Shown: positions 10,762-19,656 of the stretch, piece by piece
How the letters are laid out: every line of letters begins with the position of its first letter
How positions within the stretch are numbered: the first letter of the stretch is position 1
Assembly (NCBI RefSeq): GCF_001424585.1
Contig: NZ_LMPJ01000001.1
Span: forward strand, 1,473,923 to 1,537,922
Length of the DNA stretch: 64,000 nt
Direction: 5' to 3'
From: Chryseobacterium sp. Leaf180
GTDB lineage: Bacteria > Bacteroidota > Bacteroidia > Flavobacteriales > Weeksellaceae
Translations under genes and position numbers: made by a program
Notes under the pieces: generated by a model
The model's input: the letters and a program-made list of their open reading frames with translations, nothing else
What the model was told of the DNA's origin: nothing
Database searches by the model: none

Positions 10762-11925
10762 ATGGATAAAATTTTAAAGATTGGAGGAATTGTATTTGTC
10801 GTCGCACTTTTGATCTACGCGCTGGCCTCGCTGGGAAAAGATGAGACAACCCAGTGGGACAAGAATTTTGACAGCTCGTCGCGCTCGCCGTTTGGTCTGT
10901 ATGTTTTTAATAAAGAAGTAAAAAATCTTTTTAAAGATAAGTTTGAAAAAACCAGTCAGCCGCCAGATATTTATTTTATCGAGAAAAAAAGCAAACCGAG
11001 AAATATTATTTTAATTAAAAACAAGTTAGATCTCGATCAGTGGTCGGCGATTGTAGATGAGGTTTCTGCAGGCTCGGACCTCATGGTTTTTGGACAAAAT
11101 GATATTCCAAAACTGGTTTCAGACAGCCTCGGTTTCGAACATTATATTGTTTCATTTGACGATTCAAATATTTTGAAACTAACGGATTATAAATTTGAAA
11201 ATTCATACCTGAATCTCAACAAATTTCCTGGTGGTGATGCTTTTGTCGCTGTAGATGGTGATTTTAGAATATTAGGTAAGACAGTTTTAAAAAATAAGGA
11301 ACAGCACGCCAATTTTATAGGAAAGCAGTTCGGGAAAGGTCATATTTATCTTCATTCTGAGCCGCTGTTTCTGGCTAATTATTACATGTTGAAATCCGGA
11401 AATCTGCAGTACGTACAGAATGTATTTTCCTATTTGCCCGACCGCGAAACGGTTTGGTTTTCTGAGGTTGAAAAGAAAGAGCAGTCGCGTTCCATTCTGC
11501 GATTTGTAAGAGCTAATCCGTCTTTGAGATATGCTGCCAATCTTTTACTTGGCGGTCTGATTCTCTTCGCGATATTTAATATTAAAAGAAAACAGCGCAT
11601 CATTCCCATGGCAACGCCTTTGAAAAATACATCGGTGGAATTTGTCCGCAGTATCGGAAATCTCTATCTTCAGGAAGGTGATTTTCATGAGATGATGGCA
11701 AAAAAAGCGCAGCATTTTCTGTATAAAGTTCGCCTCGAACTTCTGATTGATACACAAAATCTGGATGAGGATTTTATCAGTAAACTTCATCTGAAAACCG
11801 GGAAACCGGTTGATTTAATCCGGGAGGCGGTAACTATGCTCAAAGCCGCCCAAGATCCTTACGCACAGGTGATGAGGGAAGATTTAGTAAAAATGAATAC
11901 AGTTTTGGATCAGATTCTTTCGTAA
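10762..11925 (+). CDS. DUF4350 domain membrane protein
   Basis: 387 residues. One membrane helix at the extreme N-terminus (about 6-22), a DUF4350 domain in the periplasm (about 40-225, with FGLYVFNKEV and the HIYLHSEPLFLANYYML segment), a second helix (about 258-276) and a cytoplasmic helical tail. The topology places two membrane anchors around a soluble domain. It lies 6 bp after the DUF4129 gene and 30 bp before moxR, so it belongs to the same operon. Molecular function is not known for the family. Confidence 0.85.
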   Translation: MDKILKIGGIVFVVALLIYALASLGKDETTQWDKNFDSSSRSPFGLYVFNKEVKNLFKDKFEKTSQPPDIYFIEKKSKPRNIILIKNKLDLDQWSAIVDEVSAGSDLMVFGQNDIPKLVSDSLGFEHYIVSFDDSNILKLTDYKFENSYLNLNKFPGGDAFVAVDGDFRILGKTVLKNKEQHANFIGKQFGKGHIYLHSEPLFLANYYMLKSGNLQYVQNVFSYLPDRETVWFSEVEKKEQSRSILRFVRANPSLRYAANLLLGGLILFAIFNIKRKQRIIPMATPLKNTSVEFVRSIGNLYLQEGDFHEMMAKKAQHFLYKVRLELLIDTQNLDEDFISKLHLKTGKPVDLIREAVTMLKAAQDPYAQVMREDLVKMNTVLDQILS

Positions 11926-11955
11926 AAAGAGATCCTTTAAAATATAAAAAATACA

Positions 11956-12987
11956 ATGGAAAATTTTGAAAACGAGAATACAGAAGGTCAAAATTCTGTT
12001 GATTTACATAAAAATCACGACCCGTTTGCATCGCGTATTGATATGATCGAGCTGCGCGAAAGTATGCAGAAAATTCGGTCAGAAATCGGAAAGGTTATTG
12101 TTGGTCAGCATCAGATGATCGATCATCTTTTGGCGGCGCTGCTGTCAAATGGTCATGTTTTGATCGAAGGTGTGCCTGGAGTTGCAAAGACGATTACGGC
12201 CAAACTTTTAGCCAAGACCATCGATGTCCCTTTCAGCAGAATACAGTTTACGCCTGATCTGATGCCTTCGGATATTCTCGGAACATCGGTTTACAGCGTG
12301 AAAACTTCCGAATTTGAGTTTAAAAAAGGTCCGGTTTTTTCCAGTTTTATTTTGATTGATGAGATCAACCGTTCGCCTGCAAAAACCCAGTCGGCACTTT
12401 TTGAAGTGATGGAAGAGCGACAGATCACGATGGATGGCGTGCAGTACGATCTCGATCTTCCTTTTCTTGTGGTTGCTACACAAAATCCGATTGAGCACGA
12501 AGGAACGTATCGGCTCCCAGAGGCACAACTCGATCGTTTTTTGTTCAAAATAAATGTTGGCTATCCTGATCTGGAGCAGGAAATCGCGATTATAAAAAAT
12601 CAGCATAACGCAAAAGAGGAAGACAAGACCGAAGTTGTACACGCCGTAATTAGTTCTTCCCAGTTAAATTCTTATCAGAAACTGGTTCGCGAGGTAGTTG
12701 TAGAATCGCAGCTTGTTGAATATATTGCCAAAATAATCATTAATACCCGAGAAAATCAGTTCTTATACTTAGGCGCTTCGCCGAGAGCGAGTTTGGCTTT
12801 GCTGGCTGCTTCAAAAGCTTTTGCAGCATTGCGTGGACGGGATTTTGTAACACCGGAAGATATTAAAGAAGCCAGCTTTGCTGTTCTCAGACACCGAATT
12901 ATCGTTTCTCCGGAACGCGAAATGGAAGGCATTTCTGCGGACGAAATCATCCGCCAGATTTTAGAAGGAATTGAGATTCCGCGTTAA
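11956..12987 (+). CDS. MoxR family AAA+ ATPase
   Basis: 343 residues. The MoxR core is clear: GQHQMIDHLLAALL, Walker A GVPGVAKT (with the Val-Ala variation usual in MoxR), the RIQFTPDLMPSDILG stretch, Walker B FILIDEINR, the TQNPIEHEGTY sensor 1 region and RFLFKI. MoxR ATPases act as chaperones that activate or insert cofactors into partner proteins, often those with von Willebrand A domains; here the partner is probably the DUF58 protein encoded 34 bp downstream. Soluble and cytoplasmic. Probably co-transcribed with the surrounding membrane-protein genes. Confidence 0.93.
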   Translation: MENFENENTEGQNSVDLHKNHDPFASRIDMIELRESMQKIRSEIGKVIVGQHQMIDHLLAALLSNGHVLIEGVPGVAKTITAKLLAKTIDVPFSRIQFTPDLMPSDILGTSVYSVKTSEFEFKKGPVFSSFILIDEINRSPAKTQSALFEVMEERQITMDGVQYDLDLPFLVVATQNPIEHEGTYRLPEAQLDRFLFKINVGYPDLEQEIAIIKNQHNAKEEDKTEVVHAVISSSQLNSYQKLVREVVVESQLVEYIAKIIINTRENQFLYLGASPRASLALLAASKAFAALRGRDFVTPEDIKEASFAVLRHRIIVSPEREMEGISADEIIRQILEGIEIPR

Positions 12988-13021
12988 TTTTTATTTTCAC
13001 CGAAAAATATTAACCTAAAAA

Positions 13022-14344
13022 ATGAAAAACCTTTACCTCAATACACGGTTCTTTTTTGCGCTCATCGCTGTGGGCGTCGTTTATGTATTTGGGTTTTTCT
13101 TCCGGGTTTTTGTCAATATCGCGCACGGCCTTTTGATTCTCATTTTTCTTGCTGCTTTGGTAGAAATTCTGATGCTTTATCTCACTAAAAATGCTGTTCA
13201 GGCGCAGCGTATTTTACCGGATAAATTTTCAAACGGTGATGTAAACGATGTTAAAATTGATCTTAAAAACAATTACTTTTTCCCTATAGAAACTCGTATT
13301 ATCGACGAAATTCCGTTTCAGTTTCAGAAACGTGATTTTTTAATTAAAAAGAAAATTGAGGCAAATAAAAATATCTTTTTTAAATATAATCTGGAGCCTA
13401 AAGAGCGCGGCGAATATCATTTTGGTGCATTGAATGTCTACGCTTCATCTATTTTAGGTTTTGTTTCGAAACGTTTTATCTTTCAGAAAGATACCGTTCT
13501 GCCGTCTTATCCTTCGTTTATTTCGCTCAAAAAATACGAACTGATGACGCTGCAAAATGAGTTTTTGCTTGGCGGAATTAAGCGTGTTCGTCGCTTGGGT
13601 CACACGATGGAATTTGAGCAGATGAAAGAATATGTGCCCGGCGATGATGTGCGCACAATCAACTGGAAAGCGACTTCGAAGAGCAGCAAACTGATGGTCA
13701 ATCAGTTTCAGGACGAGAAATCGCAGCGCATTTTAATGCTGATTGATAAAGGGCGTGTGATGAAAATGCCTTTTCGCGGGCTGAGTTTACTGGATTATTC
13801 GATCAATGCCGCAATGGCTTTATCACATATTATTTTGAAAAAAGGTGACCGCGCGGGAATAATGACTTTTTCGCGAAAAGCCGAAAACAAAGTCGCCGCA
13901 GATAATAAAGCCGGTCAGCTGCGAAAGATTTCTGAAGCTTTGTATAATATTAAAACCGATTTTTTTGAAAGTGATTTCAGCAGGCTTTACCAGGATTTGA
14001 AACATTCGGTGAACCAAAGAAGTCTGATTTTGCTTTTCACCAATTTTGAAACCCTTGATGCGCTAAACCGACAGATAAAATACCTCCGCGGAATTGCGAG
14101 AGATCATTTGCTGATAGTGGTTTTCTTTAAAAATTCTGAAGTTGATACGCTGCTTCATCAAAATCCGGAAAGAATGCAGGAAGTCTATGATCAGATCATC
14201 GCCGAAAAATTTGAAATGGAGAAAAAACTGATCATCCAGGAATTCAGAAAATATGGTATTCACTCGATTTACACTTTCCCGGAAAATCTGAATGTGGATG
14301 TGATTAATAAATATCTGGAAGTAAAAGCCAGAGGAATCTTATAA
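13022..14344 (+). CDS. DUF58 / von Willebrand A-like protein
   Basis: 440 residues. Two membrane helices at the N-terminus (about 8-30 and 32-54) anchor a beta-rich domain, followed by the DUF58 signature PGDDVRTINWKATSKSSKLMV (about 208-228) and a von Willebrand A-like fold in which the metal site motif reads LMLIDKGRVM, not the canonical DxSxS. It is the expected client of the MoxR ATPase encoded immediately upstream. The osmC gene starts 9 bp after the stop and may be read from the same transcript. Confidence 0.9.
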   Translation: MKNLYLNTRFFFALIAVGVVYVFGFFFRVFVNIAHGLLILIFLAALVEILMLYLTKNAVQAQRILPDKFSNGDVNDVKIDLKNNYFFPIETRIIDEIPFQFQKRDFLIKKKIEANKNIFFKYNLEPKERGEYHFGALNVYASSILGFVSKRFIFQKDTVLPSYPSFISLKKYELMTLQNEFLLGGIKRVRRLGHTMEFEQMKEYVPGDDVRTINWKATSKSSKLMVNQFQDEKSQRILMLIDKGRVMKMPFRGLSLLDYSINAAMALSHIILKKGDRAGIMTFSRKAENKVAADNKAGQLRKISEALYNIKTDFFESDFSRLYQDLKHSVNQRSLILLFTNFETLDALNRQIKYLRGIARDHLLIVVFFKNSEVDTLLHQNPERMQEVYDQIIAEKFEMEKKLIIQEFRKYGIHSIYTFPENLNVDVINKYLEVKARGIL

Positions 14345-14353
14345 AAAATTAAA

Positions 14354-14773
14354 ATGAAAATAACACTTAACAGAATTAATGATGATGTCCTGTTTGAATG
14401 CACCAACGCTCAGGGAAATTCCATTTTATTGGATAACACTTCGCAGCCGGGTGCCAAAGGCATTTCTCCAATGGAAAGCGTACTTATGGCCGTTGCCGGT
14501 TGCAGCGGAATTGATATAGTTTCAATTTTAAAAAAGCAAAGACAGGAAATTACCGCATTTAAAGCAGAAGTGGAAGGTGAAAGAGTAGCGGTAGACGATG
14601 CGAAACCTTTTAAGAAGATCATGGTTTCCTTTCATCTTGAAGGAAAAATTGATGAAGCCAAAGCACAGAAGGCAGCCGAACTTTCTTTTGAAAAGTACTG
14701 TTCGGTCTCCAAAACTTTAGAACCCAACGTGGAAATATCTTGGCAGATTTTCGTGAATACAGCGAAGATTTAA
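14354..14773 (+). CDS. OsmC family protein
   Basis: 139 residues, the length of small OsmC/Ohr-like thiol peroxidases. It has SPMESVLMAVAGCSGIDIV with the first reactive cysteine (residue 52) and EKYCSVSKTLEP with the second (residue 117), the two positions expected for hydroperoxide reduction. The enzyme would be cytoplasmic and act on organic peroxides; general OsmC and Ohr subtypes cannot be separated by eye. Last gene before a strong bidirectional terminator. Confidence 0.9.
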   Translation: MKITLNRINDDVLFECTNAQGNSILLDNTSQPGAKGISPMESVLMAVAGCSGIDIVSILKKQRQEITAFKAEVEGERVAVDDAKPFKKIMVSFHLEGKIDEAKAQKAAELSFEKYCSVSKTLEPNVEISWQIFVNTAKI

Positions 14774-14780
14774 AACAAAA

Positions 14781-14812
14781 AAAGACCGGAAATTGCTTCC
14801 GGTCTTTTCTTT
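14781..14812. terminator. Bidirectional terminator
   Basis: A perfect 11-bp stem AAAGACCGGAA / TTCCGGTCTTT with a 5-nt loop sits between the convergent osmC and T9SS-protein genes. It has T-rich sequence on the + strand side and A-rich sequence on the other, so it can serve both genes. Confidence 0.85.
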
Positions 14813-14828
14813 TACAGTTTAAGAGTGA

Positions 14829-16532
14829 TTATTTTTTGATCACTTTAGTGCTTACTTTAGAACCGTCTTTCATATCTAAAGTTAACATGTAAACGCCGGT
14901 TTTCACGCCTTCAAGGTGAATTGCAGAAGAAGGGTTTTCGATAACTTTTACAGTGATGCCAGACATATCAGTAACGGTTGCTATTTTTACTTTATCTGCT
15001 CTTTCAATATGTAGAATATCAGAGAAAGGATTTGGATAAACCATTGCTTCTTTCGCTTTTGCAGAAGTTTCTGCAGTCGCAAGGTTGGCAGGTACTAAGG
15101 TTACCGTAATTTTCCAGGTATTGTTATCAACTTTATTAAAAGTCGGTAAACAGTCTGAATTAGGACCATAACTTTTGAAAGCATTAAGTCTAAAGGTCAC
15201 AGTTCCTGTTAAATCATTTGCAATTGTAAGTCCCGTTCTGGAATAATTAAATGTTCCTGTAAAACCGCCACTGCCTGATGATACTGAAGACTCGGAAGTA
15301 TTGTTTGTAACACAGGTTAAATAACTTTTTTGCTCAGACATATACCCGTCATTTGTTGTAGACATTGCGTAATCAACGTTGGTAGATCCAATTTTATATC
15401 CTGTTGGTATTGTAACAGACATGATGCCTGCGCAAGGGCTAACAGTCGAAGTGGTTACAGTTGCTGAAGTTAAAGTTGCACTGATGTCTCCAGTAGTGTA
15501 CGTAGCAGAAATCTGTCCCGGAGTAAACTGAGTCATTGTCCAGAAACTTTGAGAAGAACCGCCGCAGTTTGAGCGTACCCAGATGTAATAAGTTGTTCCT
15601 GTCGTCAAGCTGTTGAGTGTAACTGAAGTTACTCCTGCAGCTGTACTTCCTGTAGGAGTTGTAGTAGCAGTAGGTGCAGTAGATGAAGTGCTCACGTAAT
15701 ATTGGTAACCAGATGCTGGTGCAGTAGTAGGTGCAGTCCATAAAACAGTTGCTCCTGTTATTGTCGTATTAGAAGTTAACCCAGTCGGCATTTCACAAGA
15801 ATTGTAAATATCACCCGAGAGCGCAAAGATATTCGGAATTCCACCGGTAAGACCTGAAGGCAATAATGCTTTAGTCACCGTCACACTTTGAACCAGCTTG
15901 GTTTGATTTGCTGTTGAGATGGCCAACGGAATCTGATATAATCTTGGGTTTGTACCACCGGCTTGATCTAACGAATTTGTTGCGATCGTAATTCTTCCGA
16001 TTCCCTGAATGGCAAAATTGCTTCCTCCGTACCAGTCTGTTATCGGCACAGATAAGAAAGGCTGCGATGTACCATCAGAAAAATTCACAGATATGTTTAC
16101 AGAAGAATCTCCGCTTCCACTTACGGCAAGCATATAAAGATTTTTTACGGCTTTCGGAGTCGTAAATGTTAAGATTCCTGTACTGGTTAATGCAGTCGGC
16201 AATCTTAAGGAATTATTTGCGGAGTATGACGCCAACTGATACGTAAGGCCTGCAGGCGAAGTAACAGCGGATGTGATTACTCCGTCGTTTGGAAGTCCGT
16301 AGGTAAGTGTAGGACTTGTAGCAGTCGACTGAAAATTACGGGCAATAAATGCATAGCCTACGCCGTCTACATCATTATTGGTACTGGCCGCAGCATTACC
16401 TACGCCGTTTGCAACAACATCAGCATTGAAACCGCCAGAAATTGGCATAGGCTGATATTGCTGTGCGTTTGTCAGCATTGAAGCAGTTGTCAAAAGTGCT
16501 GCAGCTGCGACAGAGAATAGTTTTGTTTTCAT
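14829..16532 (-). CDS. Secreted protein with fibronectin III-like and T9SS type A sorting domains
   Basis: 567 residues. Signal peptide (1-23, ending TNAQ), an N-terminal beta-rich domain, a fibronectin type III-like domain (about 243-340) rich in Thr and Ser, a further beta domain and a C-terminal sorting domain starting at VYPNPFSDIL and ending in KVIKK. The last part marks it as cargo of the type IX secretion system, of which SprA is encoded at 55.5-62.6 kb. Surface display or release with C-terminal cleavage is expected. No catalytic motif was recognised, so the role may be adhesive. Transcribed alone. Confidence 0.9.
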   Translation of the reverse strand: MKTKLFSVAAAALLTTASMLTNAQQYQPMPISGGFNADVVANGVGNAAASTNNDVDGVGYAFIARNFQSTATSPTLTYGLPNDGVITSAVTSPAGLTYQLASYSANNSLRLPTALTSTGILTFTTPKAVKNLYMLAVSGSGDSSVNISVNFSDGTSQPFLSVPITDWYGGSNFAIQGIGRITIATNSLDQAGGTNPRLYQIPLAISTANQTKLVQSVTVTKALLPSGLTGGIPNIFALSGDIYNSCEMPTGLTSNTTITGATVLWTAPTTAPASGYQYYVSTSSTAPTATTTPTGSTAAGVTSVTLNSLTTGTTYYIWVRSNCGGSSQSFWTMTQFTPGQISATYTTGDISATLTSATVTTSTVSPCAGIMSVTIPTGYKIGSTNVDYAMSTTNDGYMSEQKSYLTCVTNNTSESSVSSGSGGFTGTFNYSRTGLTIANDLTGTVTFRLNAFKSYGPNSDCLPTFNKVDNNTWKITVTLVPANLATAETSAKAKEAMVYPNPFSDILHIERADKVKIATVTDMSGITVKVIENPSSAIHLEGVKTGVYMLTLDMKDGSKVSTKVIKK

Positions 16533-16648
16533 ATAATTAATTTATTTTAAGTGGCTAAATTAGTTAAAACATATAAAATATTGAAGTTATTTTCTCATTT
16601 ACAATGAAATTTTAATTATATGTGTATTTTCATTTAACATAATATAAT

Positions 16649-16678
16649 AAGACGTGTTGCCAGTTTGCGACACGTCTT
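16649..16678 (-). terminator. Hairpin downstream of the glucosidase gene
   Basis: Perfect 9-bp stem AAGACGTGT / ACACGTCTT with a 12-nt loop, 24 bp beyond the stop codon of the GH63-like gene. The minus strand after it is AT-rich without a pure T-run, so its strength is uncertain. Confidence 0.55.
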
Positions 16679-16701
16679 TCTTTTATATATGATAAACATC
16701 A

Positions 16702-19314
16702 TTAATTAACTCTAGGTTTCAAAAGTTTGGCTACAGTTGCTGTCCAGCCGGTTTGATGAGAAGCGCCGACACCACGACCATTGTCGCCATGAAAATATTC
16801 GAAGAAGGTAATGTACTCCTTAAAATTTTTATCATAATTCAGTTTGTAATTTCCGCCGTTGAATGCTCTCTGTCCGCGCTCATCACGCAGAAAAATGGAG
16901 CAGAGGCGTTCGCTGATGTTATCAGCGACCTCGTTCAGATCATGCTCATCTCCACTTCCTGTAGGCAATTCAACTTTCAGACTGTCGCCATAATAAAAAT
17001 GGAAACGCTGCAGACTTTCTACAATCAGGAAATTTATAGGAAACCAAATCGGCCCTCGCCAGTTGCTGTTGCCGCCAAACATTCGGCTGTCACTCTCTGC
17101 AGGCGTGTAATGCACTACATTTTTGTGACCGTGAACGGTAAAAACAAAAGGATTTTCTTCGTACTCTTTCGACATCGCGCGGATGCCGTACGAACTGAGG
17201 AATTCTTTCTCATCAAGCATTCTAGATAAGACTTTTTTCAACCTCACTCTGCGCAAAATACTCATCAGATGCTTTCTGCCGGAACCTTCTTCGTCCCAAT
17301 GAGAAACGAGATTAGCGAGTTCGGGTTTGTTCTTCAGAACCCAATCCATCCTCGCACGGAAATTCGGCATTTTCTCAAGCAAATGATGCTCAATAATTTC
17401 CACTGCAAATAATGGAATTAACCCTACAATCGAGCGCAGACGAAGCGTTACACTCTCGCCATCAGCCAACTGCAGAACGTCGTAGAAAAAGCCGTCCTCT
17501 TCATTCCAAAGACCTTCTTTGTCTTCCCCAAAACTTTCCATTGCCTGCGCGATGTATAAGAAATGCTCAAAAAATTTAATTGCCATATCTTCATACACCG
17601 GAAAATGCTGTGCAAGTTCCATCGCCATCCGCATCATGTTGAGCGCATACATCGCCATCCAGCTCGTTCCGTCGGCCTGCTCTAGATGTTCGCCGTCATT
17701 CAGTTTCATGTTCCGGTCGAAAGCACCGATATTATCAAGACCCAGAAAACCTCCGCCGAAGAGATTTTTCCCGTTTTTATCTTTACGGTTGACCCACCAT
17801 GTGAAATTCAGTAACAGTTTCTGAAAAACTTTTTCCAGGAAAAGAAGGTCTGCTTTGCCGTTATTTTTTTCATCAATTTTAAAAACCCTGAAGCAAGACC
17901 ACGCATGCACCGGCGGATTTACGTCGCTGAGGTTCCATTCATACGCAGGCATCTGTCCGTTGGGATGGAGATACCATTCTTTGCAAAGCAGAAGTAACTG
18001 ATCTTTAGCAAAATCGGCATCGATCAAAGCGAAAGGTACACAGTGAAAAGCCAGATCCCAAGTGGCATACCAAGGATATTCCCACTTATCGGGCATGCTG
18101 ATGATGTCTTTATTGTGAAGATGTTCCCATTCTGTATTTCGTACATATTCGTCAAAATCGCGTGGCGCCGCAAAATTCGGATCACCTTTCAGCCATTTTC
18201 CGACATTGTAATGATAAAACTGTTTATTCCAGAGTAATCCTGCAAAAGCCTGTCGCTGCACGTTTTTTTCATCCGGATCAGTAATATCCTGCTGAATTTC
18301 TTCATAAAATTCATCCGCTTCAGCTTTCCTTTTATTTAAAATTTCATCAAAATGAAAAAATGCATCTTCATAATCATTAGGGCTTAATCTGAAATCAAAA
18401 GTTTCTGATGTTCCGGCTTTAATGATTTTATCAACCAGAAAAGCGGCTTTTGTACCTTTCTTTTCGGGATTTACGGTTTCGGTCTGACGAATTAAATAAT
18501 CATTAATTCCGTCTTTAAAATATTCTCCGGGCTGTTTTTCAGTGCCGTGAAGTTTTGTAACATTGGTTTCGTTATCACAGAATACACGCTCCGAATCTTT
18601 ATCTTTAGCATACAGATTTTTGACGGCAATGCTGTTGTGATTGATCTTAATTCGACCTTCACTTTCTGCATTAAATTCACCTTTATATTCGTTATAGCCC
18701 CATTTCCAGTTGTTTCGGTACCAGACGGTCGGCAAAACGACCAATGGCGCATCGTTTTCACTCCGGTTGTGCGCTGTTACGCGAATTAAGATATCATCAA
18801 GATCTTCTTTGCAGTATTCGATGAAGATGTCAAAATATTCATCATCGTCAAAAATTCCTGTGTCGATAATCTCATATTCCATCTCTTTTTTCGTGCGCGC
18901 AGAATTCTCCTTCAAAAGTTCTTCGTACGGAAATTTATTAATCGGATATTTATACAGCAGCTTCATGTAGCTGTGTGTCGGCGTATTATCGAGGTAATAA
19001 AAAAGCTCTTTTACATCTTCACCGTGGTTTCCCTGCGGATTGCTCAACCCGAAAAAACGCTCTTTTACACGCTCGTCTTTTTTGTTCCAGAACGAAAGCG
19101 CAAAACACAGAAGCTGCTTCGTATCCGAAATTCCGGCGATACCTTCTTCAGCCCAGCGGTACGTGTAGCTTTCGGCTGTATGATGATTGGTGTATCCCCA
19201 CGCATTTCCGTTTGGGCTGTAGTCTTCGCGAACGTTTCCCCACTGTCTGTTGCTTACATATGGCCCCCAGTTTTGCCAGTTTTTATCTTTCAGTCTCTCT
19301 TTTTCGATACTCAT
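16702..19314 (-). CDS. MGH1-like / GH63-type glucosidase
   Basis: 870 residues from the ATG at 19314 (a TTG two codons earlier is possible). There is no signal peptide, so it is probably cytoplasmic. The sequence matches the large MGH1-like glycoside hydrolases related to GH63: an N-terminal beta domain followed by an (alpha/alpha)6 barrel with WEYPWYATWDLAFH, GGGFLGLDNIGAFDR, DGTSWMAMYALNMM, WRGPIWFPINFLI and the C-terminal GVGASHQTGWTA. Related enzymes cleave alpha-glucosidic or mannosylglycerate bonds; the substrate here is not determined. It is a single-gene unit, divergent from the methionine cluster. A malQ at 34.7 kb is another alpha-glucan enzyme in the window but is not linked. Confidence 0.82.
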   Translation of the reverse strand: MSIEKERLKDKNWQNWGPYVSNRQWGNVREDYSPNGNAWGYTNHHTAESYTYRWAEEGIAGISDTKQLLCFALSFWNKKDERVKERFFGLSNPQGNHGEDVKELFYYLDNTPTHSYMKLLYKYPINKFPYEELLKENSARTKKEMEYEIIDTGIFDDDEYFDIFIEYCKEDLDDILIRVTAHNRSENDAPLVVLPTVWYRNNWKWGYNEYKGEFNAESEGRIKINHNSIAVKNLYAKDKDSERVFCDNETNVTKLHGTEKQPGEYFKDGINDYLIRQTETVNPEKKGTKAAFLVDKIIKAGTSETFDFRLSPNDYEDAFFHFDEILNKRKAEADEFYEEIQQDITDPDEKNVQRQAFAGLLWNKQFYHYNVGKWLKGDPNFAAPRDFDEYVRNTEWEHLHNKDIISMPDKWEYPWYATWDLAFHCVPFALIDADFAKDQLLLLCKEWYLHPNGQMPAYEWNLSDVNPPVHAWSCFRVFKIDEKNNGKADLLFLEKVFQKLLLNFTWWVNRKDKNGKNLFGGGFLGLDNIGAFDRNMKLNDGEHLEQADGTSWMAMYALNMMRMAMELAQHFPVYEDMAIKFFEHFLYIAQAMESFGEDKEGLWNEEDGFFYDVLQLADGESVTLRLRSIVGLIPLFAVEIIEHHLLEKMPNFRARMDWVLKNKPELANLVSHWDEEGSGRKHLMSILRRVRLKKVLSRMLDEKEFLSSYGIRAMSKEYEENPFVFTVHGHKNVVHYTPAESDSRMFGGNSNWRGPIWFPINFLIVESLQRFHFYYGDSLKVELPTGSGDEHDLNEVADNISERLCSIFLRDERGQRAFNGGNYKLNYDKNFKEYITFFEYFHGDNGRGVGASHQTGWTATVAKLLKPRVN

Positions 19315-19426
19315 CCCCAAGTTTTTGCAATGCTAATTTAGATTTTTTGAGATAAAGATCTTCTTTTTGTTACTTTAAAAGTTGTTCATAAAACTTTTTC
19401 GGTAAAATTATTTTTCTTGAAGTAAA

Positions 19427-19460
19427 TTTTGTACCGTTTTCAAATTTATCTCTATATTTG
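19427..19460 (+). promoter_or_regulatory. Promoter of the methionine cluster
   Basis: TTTTG at 19427-19431 and TATATTTG at 19453-19460, with 21 nt between: a good Bacteroidota promoter. It lies about 28 nt before the SAM riboswitch aptamer. Confidence 0.75.
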
Positions 19461-19487
19461 CAATTCGATCATTCACATATTGAAAAT

Positions 19488-19591
19488 GTTATCAAGAAAG
19501 GCCGAGGGATTAGACCCTGTGAAGCCTTAGCAACCCTTCGTACAAGCGAAGAAGGTGCTACGTTCTACCAGATTTTTTTTGGACAGATAAC
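19488..19591 (+). promoter_or_regulatory. SAM-I riboswitch (S-box) aptamer
   Basis: The region carries the conserved S-box core: P1 helix GTTATC (19488-19493) with GATAAC (19586-19591), AAGAAAGGCCGAGGGA, GACCC...GAAGCC, TAGCAACC, then an arm CTTCG...CGAAG leading to AAGGTGCTA. It sits between a promoter and a gene for methionine synthesis, the expected place for S-adenosylmethionine repression. There is no T-run after it, so an intrinsic-terminator switch is not obvious. The segment just before it (19479-19488) is a perfect 10-nt complement of 19624-19633, downstream of the aptamer, which could form an outer helix and be part of the expression platform. Confidence 0.92.
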
Positions 19592-19656
19592 TTACTGAAG
19601 TTCTTTTCAGCCATTTCCTGTGGCATTTTCAATGATATTAATTTATCCTAATAGAA

